A DNA stretch of 64,000 nt from Comamonas phosphati (GCF_014637085.1 NZ_BMEU01000007.1:1-64000), one strand, 5' to 3'. Shown: positions 1 through 9,748, counted from the first letter of the stretch. Notes: a model not told the origin generated them from the letters alone. Translations and numbers: made by a program.

Positions 1-6
1 AGGGTC
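1..6 (-). tRNA. tRNA-Glu, 5' end only (window edge)
   Basis: The first six bases, read on the minus strand, are GACCCT, the 5' end of the tRNA-Glu genes at 339-414 and 618-693. The next bases (AATTCCTAG) also match the leader of the 339-414 copy. A third tRNA-Glu therefore probably continues to the left of the window. Only the extreme end is visible, so this is an inference from repeat structure. Confidence 0.5.
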
Positions 7-33
7 AATTCCTAGAACTTTCGTTCTGTCTCT

Positions 34-109
<76 letters not shown>

Positions 110-213
110 AAATATTTTTACATCCATCGATTACCTTGTCGGTCTTGCTTGCTGTACTTCAGTACAGCCGCGCATCACCTTCGCGTACTCGAACGATCTA
201 AAAACATTGAATC

Positions 214-290
214 TGGCGGAGTGGACGGGACTCGAACCCGCGACCCCCGGCGTGACAGGCCGGTATTCTAACCAACTGAACTACCACTCC
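214..290 (-). tRNA. tRNA-Asp(GTC)
   Basis: A 77-nt minus-strand cloverleaf with encoded CCA. The acceptor starts GGAGTGG, the anticodon loop CTGTCAC gives GTC, and the T-loop is TTCGAGT. It is identical in the body to the copy at 493-569 and belongs to a duplicated Asp-spacer-Glu block. Confidence 0.95.
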
Positions 291-338
291 TGGCAGGAAG
301 CTTTGCCGGCTCTCTGCGAGCTTCAAGCGCTTCAAACT

Positions 339-414
339 TGGCGACCCTACGGGGATTCGAACCCCGGTACTCACCGTGAAAGGGTGATGTCCTAGGCCTC
401 TAGACGATAGGGTC
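339..414 (-). tRNA. tRNA-Glu(TTC)
   Basis: A 76-nt minus-strand cloverleaf with encoded CCA. The acceptor starts GACCCTA, the anticodon loop CTTTCAC gives TTC, and the T-loop is TTCGAAT. It is transcribed before tRNA-Asp (214-290) and lies just after the strong hairpin at 441-481, so its transcription must pass or start beyond that hairpin. Confidence 0.95.
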
Positions 415-440
415 AATTCCTAGGAACCGGTTTTTCAACC

Positions 441-481
441 GATTAAAAAAGCGCCTTCGCTTCAAAGGCGCTTTTTTAATC
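441..481. terminator. Strong bidirectional hairpin terminator inside the tRNA array
   Basis: A perfect 17-bp inverted repeat (441-457 with 465-481, 7-nt loop) has a GCGCCTT/AAGGCGC core flanked by six A and six T. In either direction it gives a G+C hairpin followed by a U-run. It separates the promoter-proximal Ala-Glu-Asp set from the distal Glu-Asp-Ala(-Glu) set. Confidence 0.85.
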
Positions 482-492
482 AAGCGACTGGC

Positions 493-569
493 TGGCGGAG
501 TGGACGGGACTCGAACCCGCGACCCCCGGCGTGACAGGCCGGTATTCTAACCAACTGAACTACCACTCC
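493..569 (-). tRNA. tRNA-Asp(GTC), second copy
   Basis: Same 77-nt tRNA as at 214-290, anticodon GTC, encoded CCA. It is the last tRNA before the hairpin terminator at 441-481 on the transcribed strand. Confidence 0.95.
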
Positions 570-617
570 TGGCAGGAAGCTTTGCCGGCTCTCTACGAGC
601 TTCAAGTGCTTCAAACT

Positions 618-693
618 TGGCGACCCTACGGGGATTCGAACCCCGGTACTCACCGTGAAAGGGTGATGTCCTAGGCCTCTAGACGATAGGGTC
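618..693 (-). tRNA. tRNA-Glu(TTC), second copy
   Basis: Same 76-nt tRNA as at 339-414, anticodon TTC. The 48-bp spacer to tRNA-Asp (570-617) differs from the corresponding spacer at 291-338 at only two bases that I can see. Confidence 0.95.
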
Positions 694-730
694 AAAACCT
701 AAGAACCGATTTCTCGCTTCCGACAAATCC

Positions 731-806
<76 letters not shown>

Positions 807-875
807 AAGATTCCTGCTTCAAGCTTGCGCTTCGACAACGCAACAATTAACTTGCCGCGCTGTGCAGAGCCTCAA

Positions 876-905
876 ATTATAGACAGGTTTTTAGCGGTTT
901 TTCAA
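876..905 (-). promoter_or_regulatory. Sigma-70 promoter for the tRNA array
   Basis: On the minus strand TTGAAA (905-900) and a perfect TATAAT (881-876) are 18 bp apart, followed by a G-rich stretch. The -35 box lies inside the last codons of gltX and the -10 just past its stop. Transcription would start about 70 bp before tRNA-Ala. Confidence 0.65.
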
Positions 906-2297
906 ACGCGAGAGAATTTTTTCGCGGCCAAGCAGCTCGATCACCGCATCGACCGACGGCGTATGGGCCGTGCCCACCGCCAGCACGCGCACCGGCATGG
1001 CCAGCACCGGCATCTTCACGCCCTGCTCCTTGAGCACTTCCTTGATGGCAGCGGCGATGGCGTCCTTGGTCCACTCCACGGTTTCCATGGCAGCGGCAAA
1101 GGCATCGAGCACCGGGTTGGCGGCTGCTGTCACATGCTTGGCGTAGTCTTCTGCATTGCGCTCCACGCCGTCCGTATAGAAGACCTTGGCCCAGCCGGCC
1201 AGGTCGACCAGGGTTTCGCAACGGTCCTTGAACAGAGCCGCAATGCTCACCAGGCGGTCGTCGGCATCGAGCATGGCGGCAGCGACTCCAGCCTTGACCA
1301 CAAAGGGCTTGAGCATCTGGGCCAGCTCAGCATCGTCCATGGCCTTCAGGTGCTGGGCGTTGACCCAGCGCAGCTTGGCTTCGTCGAACTGGCCGGCGCT
1401 GCGGCCCAGGTGATCGAGGTTGAACCACTCCAGGAACTGGGCGCGGCTGAAGATCTCGTCGTCGCCGTGGCTCCAGCCCAGACGGGCCAGGTAGTTGACC
1501 ATGGCATCGGGCAGATAGCCCTCGTCGCGGTACTGCGTCACGGCCTTGGCGCCGTTGCGCTTGCTCATCTTCTCGCCCTGCTCGTTGAGCACGGTGGGCA
1601 GATGGGCAAATGTCGGCACCCGAGCGCCCAGCGCTTCGAAGATGTGGATCTGGCGCGGTGTGTTGTTGACGTGGTCGTCGCCGCGGATGACATGGGTGAT
1701 GTCCATGTCCATATCGTCCACGCAGACGCAGAAATTGTAGGTCGGCGTGCCGTCGGGGCGGGCGATCACCAGGTCGTCGAGCTCGGAGTTCTGGAACTCG
1801 ATGCGGCCCTTGCACTTATCCTCCCAGCCGACCACGCCGCTTTGCGGGGTCTTGAAGCGCAGCACGGGCTTGACGCCTTCGGGCACGGGCGGCAGCACCT
1901 TGCCCTCTTCGGGGCGCCAGGTGCCGTCGTAGCGCGGCTTTTCCTTGTTGGCCATCTGCTTTTCGCGCAGCGCGTCCAGCTCTTGCATGCCCATGTAGCA
2001 GGGATAGACATAGCCCTTGGCCTGCAGCGTGGCCAGCACCTGCTTGTAGCGGTCCATGCGCTGCATCTGGTAGAACGGGCCTTCGTCATGGTCGAGCTGC
2101 AGCCAGGCCATGCCTTCGATGATCACGTCCACCGAAGCCTGGGTGGAGCGCTCCAGGTCCGTGTCCTCGATGCGCAGGATGAAGTCGCCCTGGTTGGCGC
2201 GTGCAAACGCCCAGGGATACAGCGCCGAGCGGATATTGCCCAGATGGATGAAGCCCGTGGGCGACGGGGCGAAACGGGTACGTACTTTTTGCGTCAT
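891..2297 (-). CDS. gltX: Glutamyl-tRNA synthetase
   Basis: Charges tRNA-Glu with glutamate in the cytoplasm. The 468-aa length is normal for a bacterial GluRS. The class I signature is visible: the HIGH-type segment [11 protein letters not shown] at residues 11-21 and KMSKR at 243-247. The ATG overlaps the metZ stop by one base (TGATG), so translation is probably coupled to metZ. Its natural substrates, two or three tRNA-Glu(TTC) genes, lie directly downstream on the same strand. Nothing in the sequence suggests a non-discriminating variant, but that cannot be decided from sequence alone. Confidence 0.96.
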   Translation of the reverse strand: MTQKVRTRFAPSPTGFIHLGNIRSALYPWAFARANQGDFILRIEDTDLERSTQASVDVIIEGMAWLQLDHDEGPFYQMQRMDRYKQVLATLQAKGYVYPCYMGMQELDALREKQMANKEKPRYDGTWRPEEGKVLPPVPEGVKPVLRFKTPQSGVVGWEDKCKGRIEFQNSELDDLVIARPDGTPTYNFCVCVDDMDMDITHVIRGDDHVNNTPRQIHIFEALGARVPTFAHLPTVLNEQGEKMSKRNGAKAVTQYRDEGYLPDAMVNYLARLGWSHGDDEIFSRAQFLEWFNLDHLGRSAGQFDEAKLRWVNAQHLKAMDDAELAQMLKPFVVKAGVAAAMLDADDRLVSIAALFKDRCETLVDLAGWAKVFYTDGVERNAEDYAKHVTAAANPVLDAFAAAMETVEWTKDAIAAAIKEVLKEQGVKMPVLAMPVRVLAVGTAHTPSVDAVIELLGREKILSRLKNR

Positions 2298-3523
2298 CAG
2301 AGTGTGTCCAGTCCGCGGGAAATATCGGCCTTGAGGTCCTCGAGATGTTCAAGACCCACGGAAATGCGCAGCAGGCCCTGGCCCACGCCGGCGGCCTGGC
2401 GCTGGGCTTCGGTCAGGCGACCGTGCGAGGTGCTGGCCGGATGGGTGATGGTGGTCTTCACATCGCCCAGGTTGGCGGTGATGGAGCACAGGCGCGTGCT
2501 GTCCGCCACGTGGAAGGCATTGGCACGCAGCTGCTCGGCTCCCTCGCCGAACACATCGAATGCCAGCACGGCGCCGCCCATGCCGTTTTGCTGGCGCATG
2601 GCCAGCTCGTGCTGGGGATGGCTCTTGAGGCCGGGGTAGTAGACGCGCGCCACCTTGGGGTGGGCTTCCAGCCAGGCCGCCAACTCCAGCGCCGCAGCGC
2701 TTTGCGCCCTGACGCGCAGCGACAGGGTTTCCAGGCCCTTCATCACGGTCCAGGCGTTGTACGGTGCGATGTTGAGGCCGCCGCTGCGCAGGAAAGTGCC
2801 CATCACCTTGTCCACCAGGGCGCTGGTGCCACACACGGCGCCGGCCATGACACGGCCCTGGCCGTCCAGGAACTTGGTGCCCGAGTGCACGACCAGATCG
2901 GCGCCCAGCTTGGCCGGCTGCTGCAGCACGGGCGTGGCAAAGCTGTTGTCCACGGCCAGCAGCGCGTTGTGGGCGTGGGCCAGTTCGGCCAGCGCGGCGA
3001 TGTCGCACAGGTCGGTCAGCGGATTGGTGGGCGTCTCGGCGAACAGCAGCCGCGTGTTGGGCTTGACGGCGGCCTTCCAGGCTTCGATGTCGGTCTGGGA
3101 GACAAAGCTGGTTTCCACGCCGAAGCGGGCCATTTCGGTGCCCAGCAGCTTGATGGTGGAGCCGAACATGGACTGCGAGCAGATCACATGGTCGCCGGCC
3201 TTCAGCACCGTCAGCGCCACCAGCAAAATGGCCGACATGCCCGTGGACGTGGCCACGGCGCACTCCGTGCCCTCCATGGCGGCCAGGCGCTTTTCGAAGC
3301 TGGTGACCGTGGGGTTGCCCGTGCGGCTGTAGGTGAAGCCCGGCTCTTCGTTGGCAAAGCGGCGCGCGGCGGTGGCGCAATCGGGCTGTACGAAGCTGCT
3401 GGTCATGTACAGGGCTTCGCAATGCTCGCCCCACTGGCTGCGTTCAACGGCCTCGCGCACGGCCAGCGTATCGGGGTGCAGTCCCTCAGGTAAGGTTTTT
3501 TGGTTCACGATGGCATCGTCCAT
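2297..3523 (-). CDS. metZ: O-succinylhomoserine sulfhydrylase
   Basis: PLP enzyme of the Cys/Met metabolism family that makes homocysteine from O-succinylhomoserine and sulfide in methionine synthesis. The 408-aa protein has the PLP lysine in [11 protein letters not shown] (Lys about 217) and the family segment [11 protein letters not shown] at 3523 was chosen; an upstream TTG at 3553 would add ten poorly conserved residues. It follows purF after a 132-bp gap, the usual purF-metZ order of beta- and gammaproteobacteria, which favours metZ over metB or metY. Confidence 0.9.
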   Translation of the reverse strand: MDDAIVNQKTLPEGLHPDTLAVREAVERSQWGEHCEALYMTSSFVQPDCATAARRFANEEPGFTYSRTGNPTVTSFEKRLAAMEGTECAVATSTGMSAILLVALTVLKAGDHVICSQSMFGSTIKLLGTEMARFGVETSFVSQTDIEAWKAAVKPNTRLLFAETPTNPLTDLCDIAALAELAHAHNALLAVDNSFATPVLQQPAKLGADLVVHSGTKFLDGQGRVMAGAVCGTSALVDKVMGTFLRSGGLNIAPYNAWTVMKGLETLSLRVRAQSAAALELAAWLEAHPKVARVYYPGLKSHPQHELAMRQQNGMGGAVLAFDVFGEGAEQLRANAFHVADSTRLCSITANLGDVKTTITHPASTSHGRLTEAQRQAAGVGQGLLRISVGLEHLEDLKADISRGLDTL

Positions 3524-3655
3524 GGAGCGGGCGGCAAGGCACGGCCCATTCAAGCTATGAAAATCAGAGCATTTAGCGCCAATCCATCTGTGTTTCTTGC
3601 GTTAAACAACCTCAAAACATGAAATGGGTCGGCGCTGCCTGCTATCTATTTTGAA

Positions 3656-5164
3656 TCAAATTTCCTGCGCGTTCGGCAGCGACAGGCGCGAGGTGTCCTC
3701 GGACTCCTCCTCGCCTCCGCGGTTGCGGCCTTCGTTCAGGGCCGTCACTTCCTCTTCGGAAATATCGCCGGTGATGTAGACCCCGTCGAAGCACGAGGCT
3801 TCGAAGCCCTGCACCTTGGCGTTGATCTTGCCGACGGCCTGCTTCATGGCTTCCACGTCCTGGTAGATCAGCGCATCGCAGCCGATCACCTGGCGGATTT
3901 CCTCCACCGTGCGGCCGTGGGCCACCAGTTCGGTGCGCGTGGGCATGTCGATGCCGTAGACGTTGGGATGGCGCACCGGCGGCGCGGCCGAGGCCAGGTA
4001 CACCTTGGTGGCGCCGGCATCGCGCGCCATCTGCACGATTTCCTTGGAGGTGGTGCCGCGCACGATGGAATCGTCCACCAGCAGCACGCGGCGGCCCTTG
4101 AACTCGCTGCCGATGGCGTTGAGCTTCTGGCGCACCGACTTCTTGCGCGCGCCCTGGCCCGGCATGATGAAGGTGCGGCCCACGTAGCGGTTCTTCACGA
4201 AGCCTTCGCGATAGGGAATGCCCAGCAGCTGCGCCAGCTGCATGGCGCTGGGGCGGCTGGATTCGGGAATCGGGATCACCGCATCGATCTCATTGGGCGG
4301 CACCATGGAAACCACGCGCTTGGCCAGCGTCTCGCCCATGTTCAGGCGCGCTTGGTAGACCGAGATGCCGTCCATGGTGGAGTCGGGGCGGGCCAGGTAC
4401 ACGTACTCGAACACGCAGGGGTTCAGGTGCGTCTCGTCCGCGCACTGCTGGCTCTCGATGTGGCCGTCGTTGTGCACGAACACGGCTTCGCCGGGCTGCA
4501 CGTCGCGGTCAAGAACATGGGTCGTGCCTTCCAGGGCCACCGATTCGCTGGCCAGCATGATGGTACCGTCGGCGCCGCGGCCGATGCACAGGGGGCGGAT
4601 GCCGTAGGGATCGCGGAAGGCCAGCAGGCCATAGCCGGCGATCAGCGCGATCACCGCATACGAGCCCTTGATGCGTTTGTGCACGGCGCGCACGGCGTTG
4701 AAGATGTCCTCGCTCTGGAGCGGCGCGCCGCTGGTGGAGCGGGACAGCTCATGGGCCAGCACGTTGAGCAGCACTTCGGAGTCGCTCTCGGTGTTGGTAT
4801 GGCGGTGGTCGGTGTCCGCCAGCTCCTTGCGCAGCTGCTTGGCGTTGGTGAGGTTGCCGTTGTGCACCATGACGATGCCGAAGGGCGCGTTCACGTAGAA
4901 GGGCTGGGCCTCTTCCTCGCTGGACGCATTGCCTGCCGTCGGATAGCGTACCTGGCCCAGGCCCACATTGCCGGGCAGCGCACGCATGTTGCGCGTGCGG
5001 AACACGTCCTTCACCATGCCCTTGGCCTTGTGCATGAAGAACTTGCGTTCCTGCTGGGTCACGATGCCGGCGGCATCCTGCCCACGATGCTGCAGCAGCA
5101 GCAAAGCGTCATAAATCAGCTGATTCACGGGTGTGGTGCTGACCACACCAACGATTCCACACAT
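3656..5164 (-). CDS. purF: Amidophosphoribosyltransferase
   Basis: First committed step of purine synthesis: PRPP plus glutamine gives phosphoribosylamine. The reading frame is open far upstream, but the start must be ATG at 5164, because MCGIVGVV puts the catalytic N-terminal cysteine at position 2 after Met removal. The 502-aa protein has an N-terminal glutamine amidotransferase domain and a C-terminal phosphoribosyltransferase domain with the PRPP motif LLVDDSIVRGTTS near residues 360-375. It lies 206 bp downstream of cvpA, the classical cvpA-purF pair. Confidence 0.96.
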   Translation of the reverse strand: MCGIVGVVSTTPVNQLIYDALLLLQHRGQDAAGIVTQQERKFFMHKAKGMVKDVFRTRNMRALPGNVGLGQVRYPTAGNASSEEEAQPFYVNAPFGIVMVHNGNLTNAKQLRKELADTDHRHTNTESDSEVLLNVLAHELSRSTSGAPLQSEDIFNAVRAVHKRIKGSYAVIALIAGYGLLAFRDPYGIRPLCIGRGADGTIMLASESVALEGTTHVLDRDVQPGEAVFVHNDGHIESQQCADETHLNPCVFEYVYLARPDSTMDGISVYQARLNMGETLAKRVVSMVPPNEIDAVIPIPESSRPSAMQLAQLLGIPYREGFVKNRYVGRTFIMPGQGARKKSVRQKLNAIGSEFKGRRVLLVDDSIVRGTTSKEIVQMARDAGATKVYLASAAPPVRHPNVYGIDMPTRTELVAHGRTVEEIRQVIGCDALIYQDVEAMKQAVGKINAKVQGFEASCFDGVYITGDISEEEVTALNEGRNRGGEEESEDTSRLSLPNAQEI

Positions 5165-5370
5165 AGTAGCGTTCCATTGGTTTGCGAGAGCTGCCCCTCG
5201 CCACACTCGCCTGCCCGCCACCATTGGCTGGCCTGCGTTTAACACCTGGCGCAGATGGATCGCACCTGCACCGGATTCCCCGCACCGGCTGCAGCGTCTG
5301 GCCGCAACCGCTGTATTCGTCACCTCGTCCGCCAGGCGCGCTTTGCACATGGCGACGATGCCGGCTCGCT

Positions 5371-5871
5371 TCAAGCCCCTGAAGCAGCCGGCAGATATTG
5401 CTCCCACTGCGGGGGCAGCGCCGGCAGCGCCACGCCCAGTGCCTCGGTCAACCATGGTGCCAGCGCCGACTGCTGCCACCACGGCGCAGTGTGCAGCGGC
5501 GTGTAGCGGATGACCAGCGCCAGCACCATCATCAGCAGCACGCCGCGCAAGACCCCGAACAAAGCCCCCAGCGTGCGGTCCACGGGCCGCAGCCCCACCG
5601 CCTCGATCAGCCGCTTGGCCAGCCAGGACACCAGCCCCCAGGCGAACATGGCCGCCACCAGCAGCAGCACAAAGCCTGCCGCATAGCGCAGCTGCATGTC
5701 CCAGCCGTCCAGCGGCAGCCACTGCGCCACCTCCTGTGCCCAGGTCCGCGCCACGATAAAGGCCACGACCCATCCGACCAGGGACAACACCTCGTAGACC
5801 AGCCCACGCCAGCCCCCCAACAGCATGGACCCCAGCAAGAGGGCCACCAAAATCCAGTCCAGCGTGGTCAT
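5371..5871 (-). CDS. cvpA: CvpA family inner-membrane protein
   Basis: A 166-aa integral membrane protein with four predicted hydrophobic segments (about residues 5-20, 26-42, 63-85 and 102-122). CvpA was named for colicin V production and later linked to envelope homeostasis; its biochemical role is unresolved. Identification rests on the N-terminal DWILVALLL and GWRGLVYEVLSL pattern and on its place before purF. It begins 46 bp after the SPOR-domain gene and is probably part of the folC operon. Confidence 0.88.
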   Translation of the reverse strand: MTTLDWILVALLLGSMLLGGWRGLVYEVLSLVGWVVAFIVARTWAQEVAQWLPLDGWDMQLRYAAGFVLLLVAAMFAWGLVSWLAKRLIEAVGLRPVDRTLGALFGVLRGVLLMMVLALVIRYTPLHTAPWWQQSALAPWLTEALGVALPALPPQWEQYLPAASGA

Positions 5872-5917
5872 GGTAGCCAGGTTCTTATCGCGCGCCAGTC
5901 TTCAGGCCGTCCGGCCC

Positions 5918-6844
5918 TCAGCCCTTGAACACCGAGGCCGGCAGGCCCAGGCCCTTCACGCGCGCCGCGGCCTTGTCGGCATCGGCACGGCTGCTGAAAG
6001 GCCCGACACGCACCCGCGTACGCTTGCCATCCTTGGTATCCACGGTCTGCGTGAAGGCATGCAGGCCGGCACCGCCGAGCCTGGACTTGATCTCGCCAGC
6101 CTTGCTGGTCTCGGCAAAAGCGCCGATCTGGACGATGAAGCGCTCGCTGCCGGAACTTGCCGGCTCGGCCGCCGCCACGGGCACGCTGCGCCCCTCCAGC
6201 AGGGCGCGCGCACGCGCGGCATCGTCGCTCTTGCTGGGCTCGGGCTTGCGCCTGGGCTCTGGCTTGGGTTCGGATTTGGCTTCCGGCTTGGCTTCAGGCT
6301 TGTGCTTGGGCTCGGGTTTGGATTCAGGCTTGGGTTCGGGCTTGCGCTCCGGCTTGACCTCTGGCTTGGCCTCGGGTTTGGGAGCTGGCGGCACCACAGG
6401 CACCACCGCAGGCACCGGCGCGGAGGCCACAACAGGCGCCACCATGGGCGCGGGAGCAGGCTTGGGGACCGGCGCGGCGCCGCGCGAGGGGATCTCTTCC
6501 TCGCCGTCGCCCAGCGAGGCGCGAGCCGTGACCTGGCCGTTGGATGCGGCCTCGCCGCTGACCGCATTGGCGCCAGGCACCACCACGGGTGCCGCATTGC
6601 CGCGATCCGGAATCTCGATGGGAATATCCACTGGCACGGGGCGCGGCTGGGTGTCGAACAGCAGCGGGAAGCCGATCACCCCCGCCAGCACCAGCACCGC
6701 GGCGCCGATCAGGCGATGGCGCGCACGGCGGCGCATGGCTTCCACGCTCTCGCCCTGGGCCAGGCGGCTGGGCCGCTTGGCGCCTGGCACGGCTTGCTCG
6801 CCATCGTCTTTTTTGCCGGGCCAACGAATATTGAAAAGTGCCAT
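5918..6844 (-). CDS. DedD-like SPOR-domain cell-division protein
   Basis: A 308-aa protein with a cytoplasmic N-terminus, one transmembrane helix (about 45-62, LIGAAVLVLAGVIGFPLLF), a long Pro/Lys/Glu/Ala linker containing KPEPKPESKPE-type repeats (about 150-205), and a C-terminal SPOR domain (about 230-308) that should bind denuded peptidoglycan at septa. This architecture and the folC-x-cvpA position match DedD. The linker is extremely repetitive and may vary in length between strains. Function is by family, so I leave the symbol blank. Confidence 0.82.
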   Translation of the reverse strand: MALFNIRWPGKKDDGEQAVPGAKRPSRLAQGESVEAMRRRARHRLIGAAVLVLAGVIGFPLLFDTQPRPVPVDIPIEIPDRGNAAPVVVPGANAVSGEAASNGQVTARASLGDGEEEIPSRGAAPVPKPAPAPMVAPVVASAPVPAVVPVVPPAPKPEAKPEVKPERKPEPKPESKPEPKHKPEAKPEAKSEPKPEPRRKPEPSKSDDAARARALLEGRSVPVAAAEPASSGSERFIVQIGAFAETSKAGEIKSRLGGAGLHAFTQTVDTKDGKRTRVRVGPFSSRADADKAAARVKGLGLPASVFKG

Positions 6845-6892
6845 GAAGTACGGATTCGTTCAGCCTATGCCGTGGCGGCATAGCCTATGGTT

Positions 6893-8242
6893 TCAGTTGC
6901 CCAGGTGCTTGGCGCTCAAGCGGGGCGTGCCGTTTTGCAGCACACCGCCCACGGTGTAAAACGAACCAAAGACCACGATTCTATCAGCCGCCTCCGCCGC
7001 CTCCACCGCGGCGTCCAGGGCCTGCTGGGGATTGGCGAAGGTCTGCATGACCACGTCGGTGCGCAGGCCGGCCTTGGCCTGCAGCTCGGCGAGCTTGGCC
7101 TTGAGGCCTTCGGCCGTGTCCGCGCGCGCCGTCGGCAGGTCGGTGAAATACCAGCGGTCGATCAGGGGCGCCACCTTGGTGAGCATGGGCGCCCAGTCCT
7201 TGTCGGCCATGGCGCCGAACACGGCATGCGTGGTCGGGAAATAGCCCATGGCATCGAGATTGGCCGTCAGCGCCGCCACCGAATGCGGGTTGTGCGCCAC
7301 GTCCAGCACCAGCGTGGGTTGGCCCGGAATGATCTGGAAGCGCCCGGGCAGCTCCACCATGGCCAGGCCCGTGCGCACGGCCTGGGCCGTCACCGGCAGC
7401 AGGCCGCGGATGGCTTCCAGCGCCGCCAGCACGCCCGAGGCGTTGACCAACTGGTTGGCGCCGCGCAGCGCCGGATAGGCCAGGCCGGCATAGCGGCGGC
7501 CGCGGCCGGCCCAGCCCCACTGCTGCTTGTCGCCGTCGTAGTTGAAATCCTTGCCGAAGCGCCACAGGTCGGCACCGATCTCCATGGCGTGGTCGATCAC
7601 GCTTTGCGGCGGCATGGGGTCGCTGACGATCACAGGACGGCCGGTGCGCATGATGCCGGCCTTCTCGCGGCCTATGCTTTCGCGGTCGGGGCCGAGCAGC
7701 TCCATGTGGTCGAGGTCGATGCTGGTGATGACGGCGCAGTCGGCATCGATGATGTTGGTCGCGTCCAGACGCCCGCCCAGGCCGACTTCCAGGATCGCCA
7801 CATCCAGCTTGGATTGGCTCATCAGGTGCAGGATGGCCAGCGTGGTGAACTCGAAATAGGTGAGCGCCACCTCCCCCCCGTTGTCGGAGCCCTTGTTGGC
7901 GCCCTGCCCTACGCGGGCCTGCTCCACCGCCTCGAAGTGCGCGATCAGGTCCTGCGCCTTGACGATCTCGCCGCCCACGCGGCAGCGCTCCTCGAAATGC
8001 ACCAGATGGGGCGAGGTATAGACGCCCGGGCGGTAGCCCGACTGCAGGGCCACGGCTTCCAGCATGGCGCAGGTCGAGCCCTTGCCGTTGGTGCCGGCCA
8101 CCGTGACCACGGGGCAGTCAAAATGCAGATCCATGCGCTGCGCGACGGCGCGCACGCGATCCAGGCCGAGGGCAATGCTCTGGGGATGCAGACGCTCGCA
8201 ATATGTGAGCCATTCATCCAGGGTGGGAAATGTGGTGTGCAT
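6893..8242 (-). CDS. folC: Bifunctional folylpolyglutamate/dihydrofolate synthase
   Basis: Adds glutamate to dihydropteroate and folates. The Mur-ligase-type P-loop VAGTNGKGSTCAM is near residues 55-67, followed by the GLGGRLDATN motif of the family. The protein is 449 aa from ATG 8242; a GTG at 8260 would add six residues. It is first in a minus-strand operon with dedD-like, cvpA and purF, and diverges from an ArsC-like gene 114 bp away. Confidence 0.93.
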   Translation of the reverse strand: MHTTFPTLDEWLTYCERLHPQSIALGLDRVRAVAQRMDLHFDCPVVTVAGTNGKGSTCAMLEAVALQSGYRPGVYTSPHLVHFEERCRVGGEIVKAQDLIAHFEAVEQARVGQGANKGSDNGGEVALTYFEFTTLAILHLMSQSKLDVAILEVGLGGRLDATNIIDADCAVITSIDLDHMELLGPDRESIGREKAGIMRTGRPVIVSDPMPPQSVIDHAMEIGADLWRFGKDFNYDGDKQQWGWAGRGRRYAGLAYPALRGANQLVNASGVLAALEAIRGLLPVTAQAVRTGLAMVELPGRFQIIPGQPTLVLDVAHNPHSVAALTANLDAMGYFPTTHAVFGAMADKDWAPMLTKVAPLIDRWYFTDLPTARADTAEGLKAKLAELQAKAGLRTDVVMQTFANPQQALDAAVEAAEAADRIVVFGSFYTVGGVLQNGTPRLSAKHLGN

Positions 8243-8356
8243 ACTGGGCGCTATTGTCACCCAGCACCAGAGGCCCTATGGCCGGCCGCGTTAGCGGCGC
8301 GCGAAAAGCTTTATCAAATGCTTTGCCAAGTGCAACCGTTTTCAGGAACCGACTCC

Positions 8357-8719
8357 ATGACCCGCACCATCACGCTCTACGGCATCTCCAACTGCGACAC
8401 CGTCAAGAAGGCGCGCAGCTGGCTCACCGAGCAAGGGCTTGCCTACGATTTCCATGATTTCAAGAAACAGGGCGTGCCGGCCGGGCGCCTGCCGGCCTGG
8501 ATGGCCGCCGTGGGCTGGGAAAAACTGCTCAACCGCCAGGGCACGACCTGGCGCAAGCTGGACGAGGCCGTCAAGGCGCGAGCCCAGGATGCCGCCAGCG
8601 CCGCCGCCGTCATGGCCGAGCACCCCAGCGTCATCAAGCGCCCCGTGGTGGAATGGCCCCAGGGCCGGGTCACCGTGGGCTTCAAGGCCGAGGACTGGCA
8701 GGCGCTGACGCAGGCCTGA
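8357..8719 (+). CDS. ArsC/Spx-family reductase (YffB-like)
   Basis: A 120-aa thioredoxin-fold protein. YGISNCDTVKKARSWL at residues 8-23 has one cysteine in the ArsC position, with no CxxC. RPVVEW near residue 95 is the conserved cis-Pro region. This pattern fits YffB-like proteins (ArsC/Spx superfamily), which may use glutathione and whose substrate is unknown; true arsenate reduction is unproven. It is divergent from folC and stands alone, with no arsenic genes nearby. Confidence 0.82.
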   Translation: MTRTITLYGISNCDTVKKARSWLTEQGLAYDFHDFKKQGVPAGRLPAWMAAVGWEKLLNRQGTTWRKLDEAVKARAQDAASAAAVMAEHPSVIKRPVVEWPQGRVTVGFKAEDWQALTQA

Positions 8720-8855
8720 AGCACCCGGGAGAGGCAAACGCTCACATTGCCACATTGGGTTTACGTAGATTTACGCAGTGCGAGCATGGGCTTCATCTTG
8801 GCGGACTAAACTTTTCCCCAGTCTGGCGCATCCAATGGCCCATGACAGGAGAAGA

Positions 8856-9605
8856 ATGATGAAACCCCTGCTAGTAATGACCCTGGTCGCGGCAACGGCC
8901 TCCATGACCTCCGTGGCATTTGCCCAGGAGCGTGGCCGCGTGTTGTCCACCACCCCCATCACGCAGCAGGTGGCCGTGCCGCAGCAGGTCTGCAGCGACC
9001 AGACCGTGGCCATGGCCCCGCGCAACACCGGTGCCGGAGCCGTGATCGGCGCCATTGCCGGCGGCGTACTGGGCAATGCCGTCGGCGGCGGCGCGGGCCG
9101 GGCGGCCGCCACGGCGGCCGGTGTGGTGGGTGGTGCCATGCTGGGCAACCAGGCCGAAGCCTACGGCCCGCCCCAGTACCAGACCCTGCGCCAGTGCAGC
9201 ACGCAGAACTACTACCAGAACCAGACCGTGGGCTACAACGTGGTCTATGAATACCGTGGCCGCAGCTACACCACGCAGACCACCACACCGCCCGGCAACT
9301 GGATCGCCCTGAACGTGACGCCCGCGGACAACGGCAACCTCTACAACAGCAACGGCTACTACGACACCCCCGCTCCAAGTCAGGTCTACAGCACCGTGCC
9401 CATGGCGCCGCCGGTGGTCTATCAAGATGGCTACCCGGGCGGCTATCAAAGCGGGTATTACGCCCCCCAGCCCCTGTACTCGGCCGGCGACTATGTGGCC
9501 CCGATGCTCATCGGCGGCGCCATCGGTGCTGGCGCCTACTACGCTACCCGCCCCCACCACCATGGCTACTACCGTCCGGGCTGGGATGGCGGCTGGCGCC
9601 GCTGA
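8856..9605 (+). CDS. Glycine-zipper 2TM surface-antigen-like envelope protein
   Basis: A 249-aa exported protein. It has a signal peptide (about 1-24, ending VAFAQ) and a glycine-zipper hairpin (about 51-90, repeated GAVIGAIAGGVLGNAVGGG pattern) like the Rickettsia 17-kDa antigen/SlyB class. A Tyr/Asn/Pro-rich C-terminal half ends in His-, Gly- and Trp-rich residues. There is no lipobox cysteine. ATG 8856 was chosen because AGGAGAAGA lies immediately before it; longer in-frame starts lack this. Probable role in outer-membrane or cell-surface integrity; substrate and partner unknown. Confidence 0.8.
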   Translation: MMKPLLVMTLVAATASMTSVAFAQERGRVLSTTPITQQVAVPQQVCSDQTVAMAPRNTGAGAVIGAIAGGVLGNAVGGGAGRAAATAAGVVGGAMLGNQAEAYGPPQYQTLRQCSTQNYYQNQTVGYNVVYEYRGRSYTTQTTTPPGNWIALNVTPADNGNLYNSNGYYDTPAPSQVYSTVPMAPPVVYQDGYPGGYQSGYYAPQPLYSAGDYVAPMLIGGAIGAGAYYATRPHHHGYYRPGWDGGWRR

Positions 9606-9748
9606 TTCCGGCCTCCAGCCCCACGCATCACGCCAGCAAGAGCTCCGCAAGACGGGGCTCTTGTTCTTTGGGGCCGGCCGCGCATGCAGCGGATACGTGG
9701 CCTAAAATGTCAAGTTTGACCTAGACCACGCCTTTCGCGTTCCTTTTC

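Noticed and set aside
441-481. Hairpin as a transposon or attachment site
   Set aside because: It is flanked by tRNA genes, but the A/T-flanked G+C stem is an ordinary terminator, and no integrase, direct-repeat att sites or foreign genes are nearby.
5165-5773. 203-codon N-terminal extension of PurF
   Set aside because: The extension overlaps cvpA in another frame and is low-complexity; PurF needs its catalytic Cys at position 2, which fixes the start at 5164.
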